A stretch of DNA of 34,297 nucleotides. Source: a virus. Shown in pieces: positions 1 to 6,247 of this stretch. Location of the stretch: IMG/VR virus record IMGVR_UViG_3300025853_000316, positions 1 to 34,297 of that record; one strand, written 5' to 3'. The position numbers were made by a program, and so were the translations under genes. The notes beneath the pieces are model-generated. The model had not been told where the DNA came from, ran no database searches, and was given only the letters and a program-made list of their open reading frames with translations. Numbering within the stretch: position 1 is the stretch's first letter; every line of letters begins with the position of its first letter.

Positions 1-31
1 CAAAGTTTGTCTTTTCGGTTAAGTTAGTCAT
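1..31 (-). CDS. 5' end of NinX-like gene, partial copy at contig start
   Basis: These bases are the first ten codons of the DUF2591 gene whose full copy lies at 33792-34151, and they appear here because the contig ends overlap. In this copy the start codon is ATG (positions 31-29), while the right-end copy has GTG. The ribosome binding site (AAGGGG, seven bases before the start) lies between this start and the DnaB stop. Confidence 0.8.
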   Translation of the reverse strand, partial: MTNLTEKTNF

Positions 32-177
32 CTTCTATCCCCTTCTACAAATTAAATCCGCGACGCTGCGGCTTTGGTTTTTCAATTACTGGCAATGGCC
101 CGTCAAATACTGCAAACCGGTTTTCTGCACCGATAAAGTTTAGAAAATCCGTACCCTTTTCGCCGTCTCGAAACTTG
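1..177. repeat. Terminal overlap, left copy
   Basis: Bases 1-177 match 34121-34297 in direct orientation, except T versus C at 31/34151 and C versus A at 150/34270. The overlap covers the start of the DUF2591 gene and the 3' end of dnaB. The reading frames continue across the join, so the genome is circular or circularly permuted rather than ending here. Confidence 0.95.
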
Positions 178-1409
178 GCTGTGATCAGTTCAGCAATACC
201 CCGGAAAGGCGTGTCTTCGTTGTACACCTCATCCCTGTAGATAAACTGGATTACATCGGCGTCCTGCTCAATCTGCCCAGACTCACGAAGGTCTGACAGG
301 ATAGGCCGCTTGTCTGCCCGCTCTTCAACCTTTCGGCTTAGCTGAGACAATGCGATTACTGTGCAGTCCAATTCCTTAGCCAGCGCCTTAAGCTTTCGGC
401 TAATACTGGACACCTCATCGAATCGGTTTTTGCACTGGCGATCCGTCAGCAGCTGAAGGTAATCAACCAGAACCAAATCTAATCCGCTTTGACGCTTCTC
501 ACGACGGCAGCGGGTGCGCAATTCGTTCACATCCAAACTGGCCTGATCATCAATTTTAATGCTGGCCTTCGTTAGCTTATGAACAACATGAGTTAATTTA
601 TGCGCCTGCTCGTCGTCAGATAGCACCTCAGCGCTTTTTAGGAGTGACAGCGGTATCTTGCCTATGTATGCAAATAAACGCTGCGTGAGCTGTCTGGCTG
701 GCATTTCTAGGCTTGAGATATAAACCTTGCCGCCAGCTAATCCGATATTTGCCGCCCAATTCATAGACAAAGTGGTCTTACCCATGGCAGGACGAGCAGC
801 AACAACATAGAATTCACCGCCTTTCAGGCCCTGCAACCGCTCATCAACGTTAGTCAGTCCGGTTTCCAGTCCGTGAATGCCCGGGTTTTCATGACGGTAT
901 TCAAGAAAATCGAGATAATCCTTAACCGCTTCGACAGTGCCTATCGCCTTATCGCTGCTTGGGCCTTCATTGCCAGCGGCGGTTATGATTGCTTCCGCCT
1001 CCTGCAAGCGCTCATCGGTGTTCATGCCGTCAGTCATTAGAACCTTTTGAGCCTCAACCAGTCCGTTGAACAGATCACGCTCCTTTGCAAACCGGATGAT
1101 GATGTTAGCCCATCCCTTAATGTTTGCAGCGCTTGGCGTGTTCTGCATCAGGTCGATCACGTAATCCATGCCGCCTATATCTGCGAACAGCTCGGAATCC
1201 TTTTCTTCCAAGAATTCAGACAGGGTGATCATGTCAACAGGATGGTTCATTTCCTGCATTGCGCAGATACCGTCAAACAGTGTCCGGCTAGCCAGGTCGT
1301 AAAACATGCTTTCAGTTAACAGGCCATCAATCTCATCGTATGACTTTGGCTGAAAGATCAATCCGCCTACTACGCCTTGCTCTGCTTCGATAGAAAATAG
1401 CTCTCTCAT
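45..1409 (-). CDS. dnaB: DnaB-like replicative DNA helicase
   Basis: This 454-residue protein has the two-part DnaB layout: an N-terminal helical domain (about 1-110), a linker, and a RecA-like helicase domain (about 175-440). The Walker A motif ARPAMGKT lies at residues 205-212, the catalytic glutamate in SSLEM at 235, Walker B LVLVDYLQL at 312-320, and the LSQLSR motif at 354-359. By family knowledge it is the hexameric 5'-3' helicase at the fork. The start codon overlaps the stop of the initiator-like gene upstream by four bases (ATGA), as expected of a coupled initiator-helicase pair. The DUF2591 gene follows 13 bases later across the contig junction. A second partial copy at the right end differs by one silent change (Thr codon ACG versus ACT). 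Confidence 0.96.
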   Translation of the reverse strand: MRELFSIEAEQGVVGGLIFQPKSYDEIDGLLTESMFYDLASRTLFDGICAMQEMNHPVDMITLSEFLEEKDSELFADIGGMDYVIDLMQNTPSAANIKGWANIIIRFAKERDLFNGLVEAQKVLMTDGMNTDERLQEAEAIITAAGNEGPSSDKAIGTVEAVKDYLDFLEYRHENPGIHGLETGLTNVDERLQGLKGGEFYVVAARPAMGKTTLSMNWAANIGLAGGKVYISSLEMPARQLTQRLFAYIGKIPLSLLKSAEVLSDDEQAHKLTHVVHKLTKASIKIDDQASLDVNELRTRCRREKRQSGLDLVLVDYLQLLTDRQCKNRFDEVSSISRKLKALAKELDCTVIALSQLSRKVEERADKRPILSDLRESGQIEQDADVIQFIYRDEVYNEDTPFRGIAELITAKFRDGEKGTDFLNFIGAENRFAVFDGPLPVIEKPKPQRRGFNL

Positions 1410-2365
1410 AAACTCCCCTCTACTACCTGCTGGACCGTTTTCTTTGAAATTATGTAGTCGTAACTAACGACTATCCCAGCGTTGTTGTTTCCCTTGTGCC
1501 AATCAGTGGCAGATCCAAAGAAGTATTTAAAATACTCTCGTACCTTATCGTTGCTTTTCCCCATCAGATAAAAGAATGCCTTAGTGTTGGTCACACGGTT
1601 ATCATCTACAACAATCTCAACAGGCCTGAATGGTTCAACCACTTCTTCGTTATAAATACTAACCACATCAATTACATCTTGATCGGTGTCCGTGGACCAG
1701 TCTTGACTAAAGTGTTGGTCAGGCCCAAAGAACGTCGCAGCCATCTTCACAAAGTTAGTTCCAATGCTTCCTTCCTTTTCACAGAAGGCTAGATATTTTT
1801 CTGTTCCGACTTTCATATCGACCCAAGTGCTACCTTCTTTAATTCTTGCAAGGCAGGCTGAATAAGTTTTTTTCTTATTGCTACCGCCTTTTCGTTTTGG
1901 ATAGATGGCCCAAATGTTTTCGAACTCATCACAATATTTATTACCTTCTTTTCCCTTATTACATTCTTGTTTGTGTACCGCCTGTTGTCCGCCTGTTGTA
2001 CCGCCTGTTGTACCGCCTGTTGTACCGTCTGTTGTACCGTCCCCCTGAAAAGCCTCGTAATTACATATACTTATGACGCTAGTTAGGTGTCCCGTTTCCT
2101 GAGCAATCATACCGTCTTTTTCAAGCTGCTCTAAAAACCTTCTAACCTTTCCTCTTGACCATTTCCACGTCTTCGAAAGGGTTATTTCTGAACGTGCCTG
2201 CTGACCTCTTTTAAGCTCAACAACCGTACTCTTAATAGATATTTTACGGTCCGTATGGCCTGCATTAAGAATGAGGTCCACCCATGCTTGCCCTTTCGAA
2301 AAAGGCTCAGAAGACCATAACCAGTGGTCAGCAATGCCGCGATGTAGTTTGATCCATCCAGCCAT
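1406..2365 (-). CDS. Replication initiator-like protein (lambda O / DnaD-like architecture)
   Basis: Residues are counted from the preferred ATG at 2365 (319 aa). An earlier GTG at 2392 gives nine more residues but has no convincing ribosome site, whereas GAGGT lies nine bases before 2365. The N-terminal part (about 1-120) looks like a winged-helix replisome organiser (KTWKWSRGKVRRFLEQLEKDGM resembles its recognition region). A Gly/Thr linker made by tandem 12-bp repeats follows, then a C-terminal domain starting with FENIWAIYPKRKGG, a motif common in phage replication proteins. It lies directly upstream of dnaB with an ATGA overlap. By analogy with lambda O it would bind the repeats inside its own gene and recruit DnaB; that role is inferred. 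The exact family was not identified. Confidence 0.75.
   Translation of the reverse strand: MAGWIKLHRGIADHWLWSSEPFSKGQAWVDLILNAGHTDRKISIKSTVVELKRGQQARSEITLSKTWKWSRGKVRRFLEQLEKDGMIAQETGHLTSVISICNYEAFQGDGTTDGTTGGTTGGTTGGQQAVHKQECNKGKEGNKYCDEFENIWAIYPKRKGGSNKKKTYSACLARIKEGSTWVDMKVGTEKYLAFCEKEGSIGTNFVKMAATFFGPDQHFSQDWSTDTDQDVIDVVSIYNEEVVEPFRPVEIVVDDNRVTNTKAFFYLMGKSNDKVREYFKYFFGSATDWHKGNNNAGIVVSYDYIISKKTVQQVVEGSL
1975..2040. repeat. 12-bp iteron array, candidate replication origin
   Basis: On the plus strand the unit GTACCGCCTGTT occurs at 1975-1986, 1998-2009 and 2010-2021. A variant with one substitution lies at 2022-2033 and an 11-bp variant lacking one base at 1987-1997. A truncated unit begins at 2034. 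The repeats encode the Gly/Thr linker of the initiator-like protein. The flank at about 1905-1974 is AT-rich. Iterons inside the initiator gene next to an AT-rich stretch match the lambda origin plan; the origin function is inferred. Confidence 0.6.
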
Positions 2366-2397
2366 GCTATAATTACCTCGTTTTTGACTCACTCTTA

Positions 2398-2417
2398 GCC
2401 CGTCCTAGCCGACGGGT
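2398..2417. other. Post-stop hairpin between HTH gene and initiator gene
   Basis: The arms CCCGTC (2399-2404) and GACGGG (2411-2416) pair perfectly around a six-base loop, with a G-T pair added outside. The hairpin falls directly after the stop codon of the upstream leftward gene. The T-run lies on its plus-strand 3' side, so it does not look like a terminator of the leftward transcript. Confidence 0.55.
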
Positions 2418-2621
2418 TTATTTTTTCCGGTATTTAACCAGCTTTACTTTTTCGTATCCAAGCTCATCAAGGATAGGCTGAGTAATTCCGGTCAGACCCT
2501 TAATCATGTTGTTTACTTGCTGCGGAGAAATACCCCAAACCTTTGACGCCGCAACCTGACTGCCATAATTTTTCTTAACATGGCCAAGAAGCTTCAACCG
2601 CATTGCTGTATCATCAAGCAT
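2418..2621 (-). CDS. Small helix-turn-helix protein (Cro/XRE-like)
   Basis: This 67-residue basic protein has a probable HTH at about residues 20-42 (SQVAASKVWGISPQQVNNMI), where VAASKVWGIS would be the first helix and turn. A lysine-rich tail follows. Its size and its position between the Rha-type regulator and the replication gene suit a Cro- or CII-like phage regulator, but the specific family is not recognised. AAGGA precedes the ATG by a slightly long spacer. Two similar 15-16 bp direct repeats lie just upstream (2639-2673) and are candidate binding sites. Confidence 0.75.
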   Translation of the reverse strand: MLDDTAMRLKLLGHVKKNYGSQVAASKVWGISPQQVNNMIKGLTGITQPILDELGYEKVKLVKYRKK

Positions 2622-2638
2622 AAACTGTTTTCCTTTTA

Positions 2639-2673
2639 TTTACTAATGTGTTTTTACTTTACGCTAAGTGTTT
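2639..2673. promoter_or_regulatory. Direct-repeat operator candidate upstream of HTH gene
   Basis: TTTAC-TAATG-TGTTT (2639-2653) and TTTAC-GCTAAG-TGTTT (2658-2673) are near-identical repeats with starts 19 bases apart, about two helical turns. They sit in the AT-rich 53-bp gap between Rha and the small HTH gene. An operator role is inferred from spacing and context only. Confidence 0.35.
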
Positions 2674-2674
2674 A

Positions 2675-3325
2675 TTAAATAACACCCTCACTAATCAGCT
2701 TCTCGTTAATCCATACTTCACCGGCTGGCGTAAACAGTGCCTGAGAATGCCCCTGCTCTGTCTGCTTCATTTCACCGTAGCCGCTATCTAAGAATGCCTG
2801 AATAAATACCCGGCCACGCTTTACGCTCTTGCTGTACACTCCGCCCAGTTCATCAAGAAAGCGGTTAAGCTTAACGGCTGACATTTTGTGCTTCTGGCCG
2901 ATCTGGGTAGCGGTCATTAGTGTTGAGCGTTCAACCAAGTTATCGACAAACTTAACCTTAGGGGCGGCCAGTTCTAATTGCTTGGCCTGATCTGCTGCCA
3001 GCTGTAATGCTTCTGCAAATGTGCCGGGCAACTGTGGAGCGCTCTTTGTTTCCAGCTCCTCAAGTCGGTCAATAATCTTGGCCCGCAATCCAATACTGTA
3101 GCCAGACACCAGAAGCAAAGTTTCGCGCTTAGGAAGGTTATATTCGTCATATGTGCGGCTATTGCTCACATACTGACCAAGGTACAGATCTGTACCCTCG
3201 TTTAATTGCTCAAGCATAATACGAACGTCGCGCATTACCGTTTTATGCTCTTTGCCAGTTAGCTCTGCAATCTCGCGACTGCTCATTGTTAACTTATCTG
3301 TTTGTGCTAGTATTACGTCTTGCAT
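2675..3325 (-). CDS. Rha-type phage regulator with KilAC antirepressor domain
   Basis: The 216-residue protein joins an N-terminal pRha-like domain (about 1-80; it includes SSREIAELTGKEHKTVMRDV, the usual Rha opening) to a KilAC/ANT-type C-terminal domain (about 120-215, with KMSAVKLNRFLDELGGVYSK). Rha proteins are phage regulators that can impair phage growth when the host lacks IHF, and KilAC domains are typical of antirepressors. The ATG at 3325 is chosen over the GTG at 3334 because AGGTGA lies five bases before it. The gene follows the small RHH gene in the leftward early operon, separated by a GC-rich hairpin. No CI-type repressor for it to antagonise is seen in the window. Confidence 0.85.
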   Translation of the reverse strand: MQDVILAQTDKLTMSSREIAELTGKEHKTVMRDVRIMLEQLNEGTDLYLGQYVSNSRTYDEYNLPKRETLLLVSGYSIGLRAKIIDRLEELETKSAPQLPGTFAEALQLAADQAKQLELAAPKVKFVDNLVERSTLMTATQIGQKHKMSAVKLNRFLDELGGVYSKSVKRGRVFIQAFLDSGYGEMKQTEQGHSQALFTPAGEVWINEKLISEGVI

Positions 3326-3342
3326 ATGATTCACCTGTCTTT

Positions 3343-3370
3343 AAGGCTGCCCACCCGGCGGCCTTTTTTT
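3343..3370 (+). terminator. Post-stop hairpin with T-run (terminator-like on plus strand)
   Basis: Arms AAGGCTGC (3343-3350) and GCGGCCTT (3358-3365) pair with one G-T, around a seven-base loop, and five more T follow on the plus strand. It reads as an intrinsic terminator for rightward RNA, yet both flanking genes are leftward. In the leftward message it is simply a hairpin between the RHH stop and the Rha ribosome site. It may block antisense RNA or act as inter-gene punctuation. Confidence 0.5.
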
Positions 3371-3509
3371 ATGCGTGCTTAATTTTCAGCTCTTTCCGCA
3401 GCATCTGCTCAATCATTACCGAAAGATTCATGCCGCGTTTCCGGGCCTCTTCCTGAGCTGCCGCCTTTACTGCTTCAGTCAGCGTTATATTTGTCGGTTT
3501 CTTTTTCAT
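3369..3509 (-). CDS. Arc-like ribbon-helix-helix regulator (46 aa)
   Basis: The translation begins MKKKPTNITLTEAVKAAAQE and ends MIEQMLRKELKIKHA. The pattern is a basic N-terminus, a short beta strand (TNITL), a helix (EAVKAAAQEEARKR), a G-N turn with S30, and a second helix (VMIEQMLRKEL), which is the standard ribbon-helix-helix layout of Arc/CopG repressors. These proteins dimerise and insert the strand into the DNA major groove. The start has a clear AGGAG five bases upstream. It is the first leftward gene after the divergent control region, as expected of an autoregulating early repressor. Its stop codon runs into the hairpin before Rha. Confidence 0.85.
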   Translation of the reverse strand: MKKKPTNITLTEAVKAAAQEEARKRGMNLSVMIEQMLRKELKIKHA

Positions 3510-3541
3510 GCTTACTCCTGTTTCCGTGTTTGTATGCAGCA

Positions 3542-3570
3542 ATAATGCGCTTTAATTATGCGCATGTCAA
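3542..3570 (-). promoter_or_regulatory. Leftward early promoter (PL-like)
   Basis: On the minus strand a perfect -35 TTGACA (plus bases 3565-3570) is followed after 17 bases by CATTAT (3542-3547; four of six match TATAAT). It is the nearest promoter to the RHH gene start at 3509. Two direct copies of AATWATGCGC (3541-3550 and 3554-3563) lie between the boxes and could be operator half-sites. The second merges into the palindrome ATGCGCAT. Confidence 0.6.
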
Positions 3571-3584
3571 ATGCAAAATTTATC

Positions 3585-3614
3585 TTGACGTTGCGTATAA
3601 GTCTGGCTTATAGT
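3585..3614 (+). promoter_or_regulatory. Rightward early promoter (PR-like) with overlapping palindromic operator
   Basis: TTGACG (3585-3590) and TATAGT (3609-3614) are 18 bases apart, five of six matches each. The perfect 17-base inverted repeat TATAAGTCTGGCTTATA (3596-3612; 6-bp arms, 5-bp centre) fills the spacer and overlaps the -10 box, where a bound repressor would block polymerase. The first rightward gene starts at 3652. Confidence 0.65.
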
Positions 3615-3651
3615 TCACCCCATCAACAACGAAACACGCAGGGGATATAGG

Positions 3652-4056
3652 ATGGTCGAGTTAAAAGAAATCTTTCTAAACCAAAATAACGTGAATGAGT
3701 GGCAGGAAGAGGATGTTCATTCTTTTCGTGGCCGCGAATGCCTTGATAAGCACATGGAGTTACACAGCGCTCTTGATGATGCTCTAGGTGGCCGCACAGA
3801 TTGGGGCGGACGATATGCGTCTTGGCTAAGCAATATCGGCGTATCACATGAATCGGACGCTGGCTGGTGGAATAAAACAGCAGTCTGTCGTGAAAATCTT
3901 CTCTGCTTTGTTCAGTATTATTCAGAAGAGGAAGAAAGCGAAATGGCAAAGGCTTACGATAAGCGCAAAGAAGCTATCGAAAATCTGCCAAAGCGCTGCT
4001 CAGTAAACAGTATTGATTGCTATGTAAATATCCGCGATCTACTTGAAGACTACTAA
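3652..4056 (+). CDS. Hypothetical early protein (134 aa)
   Basis: This is the first gene of the rightward arm, about 30 bases downstream of the probable transcription start, with GGGG and AGG elements before the ATG. The protein is acidic and soluble with no signal or membrane segment. Tryptophans cluster in its centre (TDWGGRYASWLSN, AGWWNK) and four cysteines are scattered through it. No family is recognised. First early genes of phages often act on host functions, but nothing in the sequence identifies a target. A small GC hairpin follows the stop. Confidence 0.75.
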   Translation: MVELKEIFLNQNNVNEWQEEDVHSFRGRECLDKHMELHSALDDALGGRTDWGGRYASWLSNIGVSHESDAGWWNKTAVCRENLLCFVQYYSEEEESEMAKAYDKRKEAIENLPKRCSVNSIDCYVNIRDLLEDY

Positions 4057-4058
4057 CC

Positions 4059-4069
4059 GCCCACCGGGC
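4059..4069. other. Post-stop mini-hairpin
   Basis: GCCC-ACC-GGGC is a perfect 4-bp GC stem with a triloop, two bases after the stop of the preceding gene. It is one of a series of such elements between early genes on both arms. Confidence 0.45.
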
Positions 4070-4096
4070 ACAACAATCTCAGATAAGGGGATGATT

Positions 4097-4612
4097 ATGA
4101 GCAAACGATTTGGACGACAGCAGAAGAAGAAGCTTAAGGCGCAGGTTGAAGCCCTGCAGATATGTAACGATCATGAGAAGTCTAAGATCAAACATATGAA
4201 TAGCGAACTGAAGTTTGTCGATGATGTGCTTGGTAATATTTCAGGGCTTACTCAGCGTGAAGTTATCCAGATCAACAACCCGCGCGACTTTAGGTCGTGG
4301 CAAATGTATTCGCCAAATCAACTGATGACTGATCCTTATGTTGGCGAGCTGATGGCAGATTCACCCGAGCCGTACCCCACGCACTTTCATGCGCACATTG
4401 AAAGCATCGAGCCGGTCAAGCTTGAACAGGTTCGCGATGATATCCGCAACGCTAGACATTTTTACTTTACTGCCGGCAATGGTCAGTGGGCCTATGCTGC
4501 ATCACCGGAAATGTTAAGACTTTCCGGGCAGAAAGCGATGGTGCGCCGCATTTCAGATGAGCTGGCCGGCATGATTGAAGAGTATATGCGAACCGGTCAA
4601 ACGTTTGCATAA
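4097..4612 (+). CDS. Hypothetical early protein (171 aa)
   Basis: The start at 4097 (MSKRFGRQQKKK) has AAGGGG six bases before it; upstream in-frame codons overlap the previous gene and lack a site. The first 15 residues are strongly basic, and a probable coiled coil follows (about 10-45). The centre is rich in proline and histidine (PEPYPTHFHAHIES). The C-terminal third contains HFYFTAGNGQWAYAA and a helical end. No family is recognised. A basic N-terminus plus coiled coil could mean nucleic-acid binding, which is a guess. A 6-bp hairpin follows its stop. Confidence 0.75.
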   Translation: MSKRFGRQQKKKLKAQVEALQICNDHEKSKIKHMNSELKFVDDVLGNISGLTQREVIQINNPRDFRSWQMYSPNQLMTDPYVGELMADSPEPYPTHFHAHIESIEPVKLEQVRDDIRNARHFYFTAGNGQWAYAASPEMLRLSGQKAMVRRISDELAGMIEEYMRTGQTFA

Positions 4613-4617
4613 CCCCC

Positions 4618-4638
4618 GGGCTGGCACCCAGTCAGCCC
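4618..4638. other. Post-stop hairpin
   Basis: GGGCTG (4618-4623) pairs perfectly with CAGCCC (4633-4638) around nine bases, directly after the preceding stop and before the AGGAGAGG ribosome site of the next gene. There is no U-tract, so it is not a classical terminator. Confidence 0.5.
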
Positions 4639-4661
4639 ATTAGTATTTAGAGGAGAGGATT

Positions 4662-4874
4662 ATGAAAACGCACCTTAAAATTGCGGGCGTTGATTCCCGA
4701 AGCAGCGGACAAACTGAATATGAATACACCCATCAAACAGCCTGCGGTTACGTAAGGAAGCAGGTTACTGAAAATATGGATTCAGTTGATTGCTTTTACT
4801 GCCTTAGGTCTAAAGAAATGGAGCACTACCATAAAATAAACTCACTAATTACTGATTCATCTGGATGCTACTAA
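4662..4874 (+). CDS. Small cysteine-rich protein, probable zinc binder (70 aa)
   Basis: The protein carries TACGYVRKQVT around C28 and a CFYC pair at C44 and C47, with histidines near both (H24, H54, H56). This CG-Y-V plus DC-x2-CL arrangement is typical of small phage zinc-knuckle proteins of unknown function. The ribosome site (AGAGGAGAGG) is strong. It is part of the rightward early operon, between two hypothetical genes, with a hairpin on each side. Partner and target are unknown. Confidence 0.75.
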   Translation: MKTHLKIAGVDSRSSGQTEYEYTHQTACGYVRKQVTENMDSVDCFYCLRSKEMEHYHKINSLITDSSGCY

Positions 4875-4876
4875 CA

Positions 4877-4888
4877 CCCGGCCCCGGG
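4877..4888. other. Post-stop mini-hairpin
   Basis: CCCG-GCCC-CGGG can form a 4-bp GC stem just after the preceding stop; GGCC-CCG-GGCC (4880-4890) is an alternative fold. It precedes the GAGG ribosome site of the next gene. Confidence 0.4.
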
Positions 4889-4907
4889 CCTTACTGAGGT
4901 AATGAAT

Positions 4908-5090
4908 ATGAAACTAACACTCGAACAATTCGAAGCGCTGGCGGCATGGGTAGATGCCACAGCAGAAGATGCAGTAAACCGTATGACGTATGCTGGTGCC
5001 AGGGCTGGCGAAGAACAGGCCCCAGACGCTAAACGCCGGGCTTATGAGTCACTAGTAGGGGATGAGCCATGCGGCGAGCAAGGGAAATAG
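4908..5090 (+). CDS. Small hypothetical protein (60 aa)
   Basis: The ATG at 4908 is preferred because GAGG lies eight bases upstream; the ATG at 4902 is only two bases from it. The product (MKLTLEQFEALAAWVD...) is acidic and helical and belongs to no family I can name. It resembles other small helical proteins in phage early regions. The last 22 bases overlap the next small gene in another frame. Confidence 0.65.
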   Translation: MKLTLEQFEALAAWVDATAEDAVNRMTYAGARAGEEQAPDAKRRAYESLVGDEPCGEQGK

Positions 5091-5176
5091 GCGTAGCTAT
5101 TGGGATGGTTGCAGCTGGCGGTGTATCAATCATCGCCTTCCTGGTGTTGATTGAAATTGCAAATCGCACGGGATAG
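5069..5176 (+). CDS. Single-pass membrane peptide (35 aa)
   Basis: The translation begins MRRAREIGVAIGMVAAGGVS and continues as one hydrophobic helix (about residues 7-30) ending NRTG. The three N-terminal arginines predict the N-terminus stays in the cytoplasm. AGGGG lies seven bases before the ATG and the gene overlaps its neighbour by 22 bases, both signs of real coding. The role is unknown; small early membrane peptides of phages often modify the host envelope or exclude other phages, which is inference only. Confidence 0.6.
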   Translation: MRRAREIGVAIGMVAAGGVSIIAFLVLIEIANRTG

Positions 5177-5179
5177 TTG

Positions 5180-5208
5180 TTGCATTATACATACGCATGA
5201 CTCATAAT
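5180..5208 (+). promoter_or_regulatory. Candidate promoter of the recombination operon
   Basis: TTGCAT (5180-5185) and CATAAT (5203-5208; five of six matches) are 17 bases apart, in the only non-coding gap of this arm and 27 bases before the next gene. The 13-base word TGCATTATACATA (5181-5193), also found before the XRE gene at 32412-32424, lies inside it, so a shared regulator is possible. Confidence 0.45.
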
Positions 5209-5234
5209 TAGTTCAAATTAACAGGAGATGAGAT

Positions 5235-5564
5235 ATGAGCACTCAAGACTTAAAAGATGAAAAAATCCAGATTTTAGTTAGCCGCATCATTGCAGGCGAA
5301 CCCGTCTATTATCAGACCGGAATTCCCGGCATAACCAAGCTTGGGAAAAAGCGCATATGGATGACAGATGCTCTCCATAAAATCTTAGATGATGCCTGCG
5401 ACGACCCAAGCGGTGAAGAGTACGAAAAAATGTCTGAGATGGTATGCGATGCTGCAAACGGCAACCGTACTGTATTGTTCGACAAAATTAATGATGTGCT
5501 TGGCGGAATTGTAGAGGATCGCTTTGACGATATTGTTGAGTACGAGCGGGAGAAAGCGCGATGA
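5235..5564 (+). CDS. Hypothetical protein, first gene of recombination operon (109 aa)
   Basis: The gene has an excellent ribosome site (AGGAG, eight bases before the ATG) and follows the 5180 promoter. The protein is acidic, especially near the C-terminus (VEDRFDDIVEYEREKAR), and probably helical. Its stop overlaps the start of the annealing protein gene by four bases (ATGA), so the two are translationally coupled. I do not recognise a family. A helper of the recombinase is plausible from position alone. Confidence 0.75.
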   Translation: MSTQDLKDEKIQILVSRIIAGEPVYYQTGIPGITKLGKKRIWMTDALHKILDDACDDPSGEEYEKMSEMVCDAANGNRTVLFDKINDVLGGIVEDRFDDIVEYEREKAR

Positions 5565-6247
5565 GCAACATGGCTATCTGGGATCAGGTTTGTACTACCG
5601 ATCCAAATCAAACAAAAACAGTTAATCAGCGCGGCGGATACACCGCAATTGTTCCACAGTATCAGATTCAACAGGCTACCGAGGTGTTTGGCCCGTATGG
5701 CAAGGGCTGGGGTTTTGCTTCATGCGATCTTGATATGTCGCAGATTGAGCCGCTTGGGCTTGTAATTGTAAAGGCTATTTTCTTTTATGTTACTGGTGGT
5801 GACCGTAGCGAATTTCCAATCAATAACGCATGGCCTGTTAAGCAAGGATCTCGCATTGATCCAGACTTTGCCAAGAAAGCAGAAACAAACACCATGAGCA
5901 AAGCGCTATCAAAGCTTGGGTTTGGGGCTGATGTATTTATGGGTCAGTTTGATGATAACGAGTATCTTCAAGAAGCAGCTAAGACAGCCAGCGTAAAGAG
6001 CGCTGAATCAGCTCTTGATAAAAAGGAACGTGAGGAGCAGGAGTACAACGATTGGATGCAGGAAATGTACGAGTCGTTTGCTAACGCATCAACAATGCAA
6101 GAGCTTCAGGCAGCACACAAATCGCGAATCAGAAAGGCCAAGGCTCGAGGGTACGATACTGCAATCCTTCACATTGAGCGCGCCAAGGATAAGCACAAGG
6201 AGCGTTTAGAGTCACAGGAGGTGAGTACCAATGACTCAACTGTATAA
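5561..6247 (+). CDS. ERF/Rad52-like single-strand annealing protein
   Basis: The 228-residue protein has the signature of the phage ERF/Sak group: a conserved core at about 15-130 ending in AETNTMSKALSKLGFGADVFMG and FDDNEY, followed by a charged helical tail. By family knowledge such proteins form rings that anneal complementary single strands during phage recombination and genome circularisation. The neighbours support this, since a Gp157-like protein and an SSB follow directly. The start overlaps the previous gene's stop (ATGA) and the end overlaps the next gene by 17 bases. The subfamily (ERF versus other Rad52-like) is uncertain, and no partner 5'-3' exonuclease was recognised. Confidence 0.75.
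   Translation: MSNMAIWDQVCTTDPNQTKTVNQRGGYTAIVPQYQIQQATEVFGPYGKGWGFASCDLDMSQIEPLGLVIVKAIFFYVTGGDRSEFPINNAWPVKQGSRIDPDFAKKAETNTMSKALSKLGFGADVFMGQFDDNEYLQEAAKTASVKSAESALDKKEREEQEYNDWMQEMYESFANASTMQELQAAHKSRIRKAKARGYDTAILHIERAKDKHKERLESQEVSTNDSTV

Noticed and set aside
1047-1319. 90-codon rightward frame
   Set aside because: It is antisense to dnaB and has no ribosome site or promoter.
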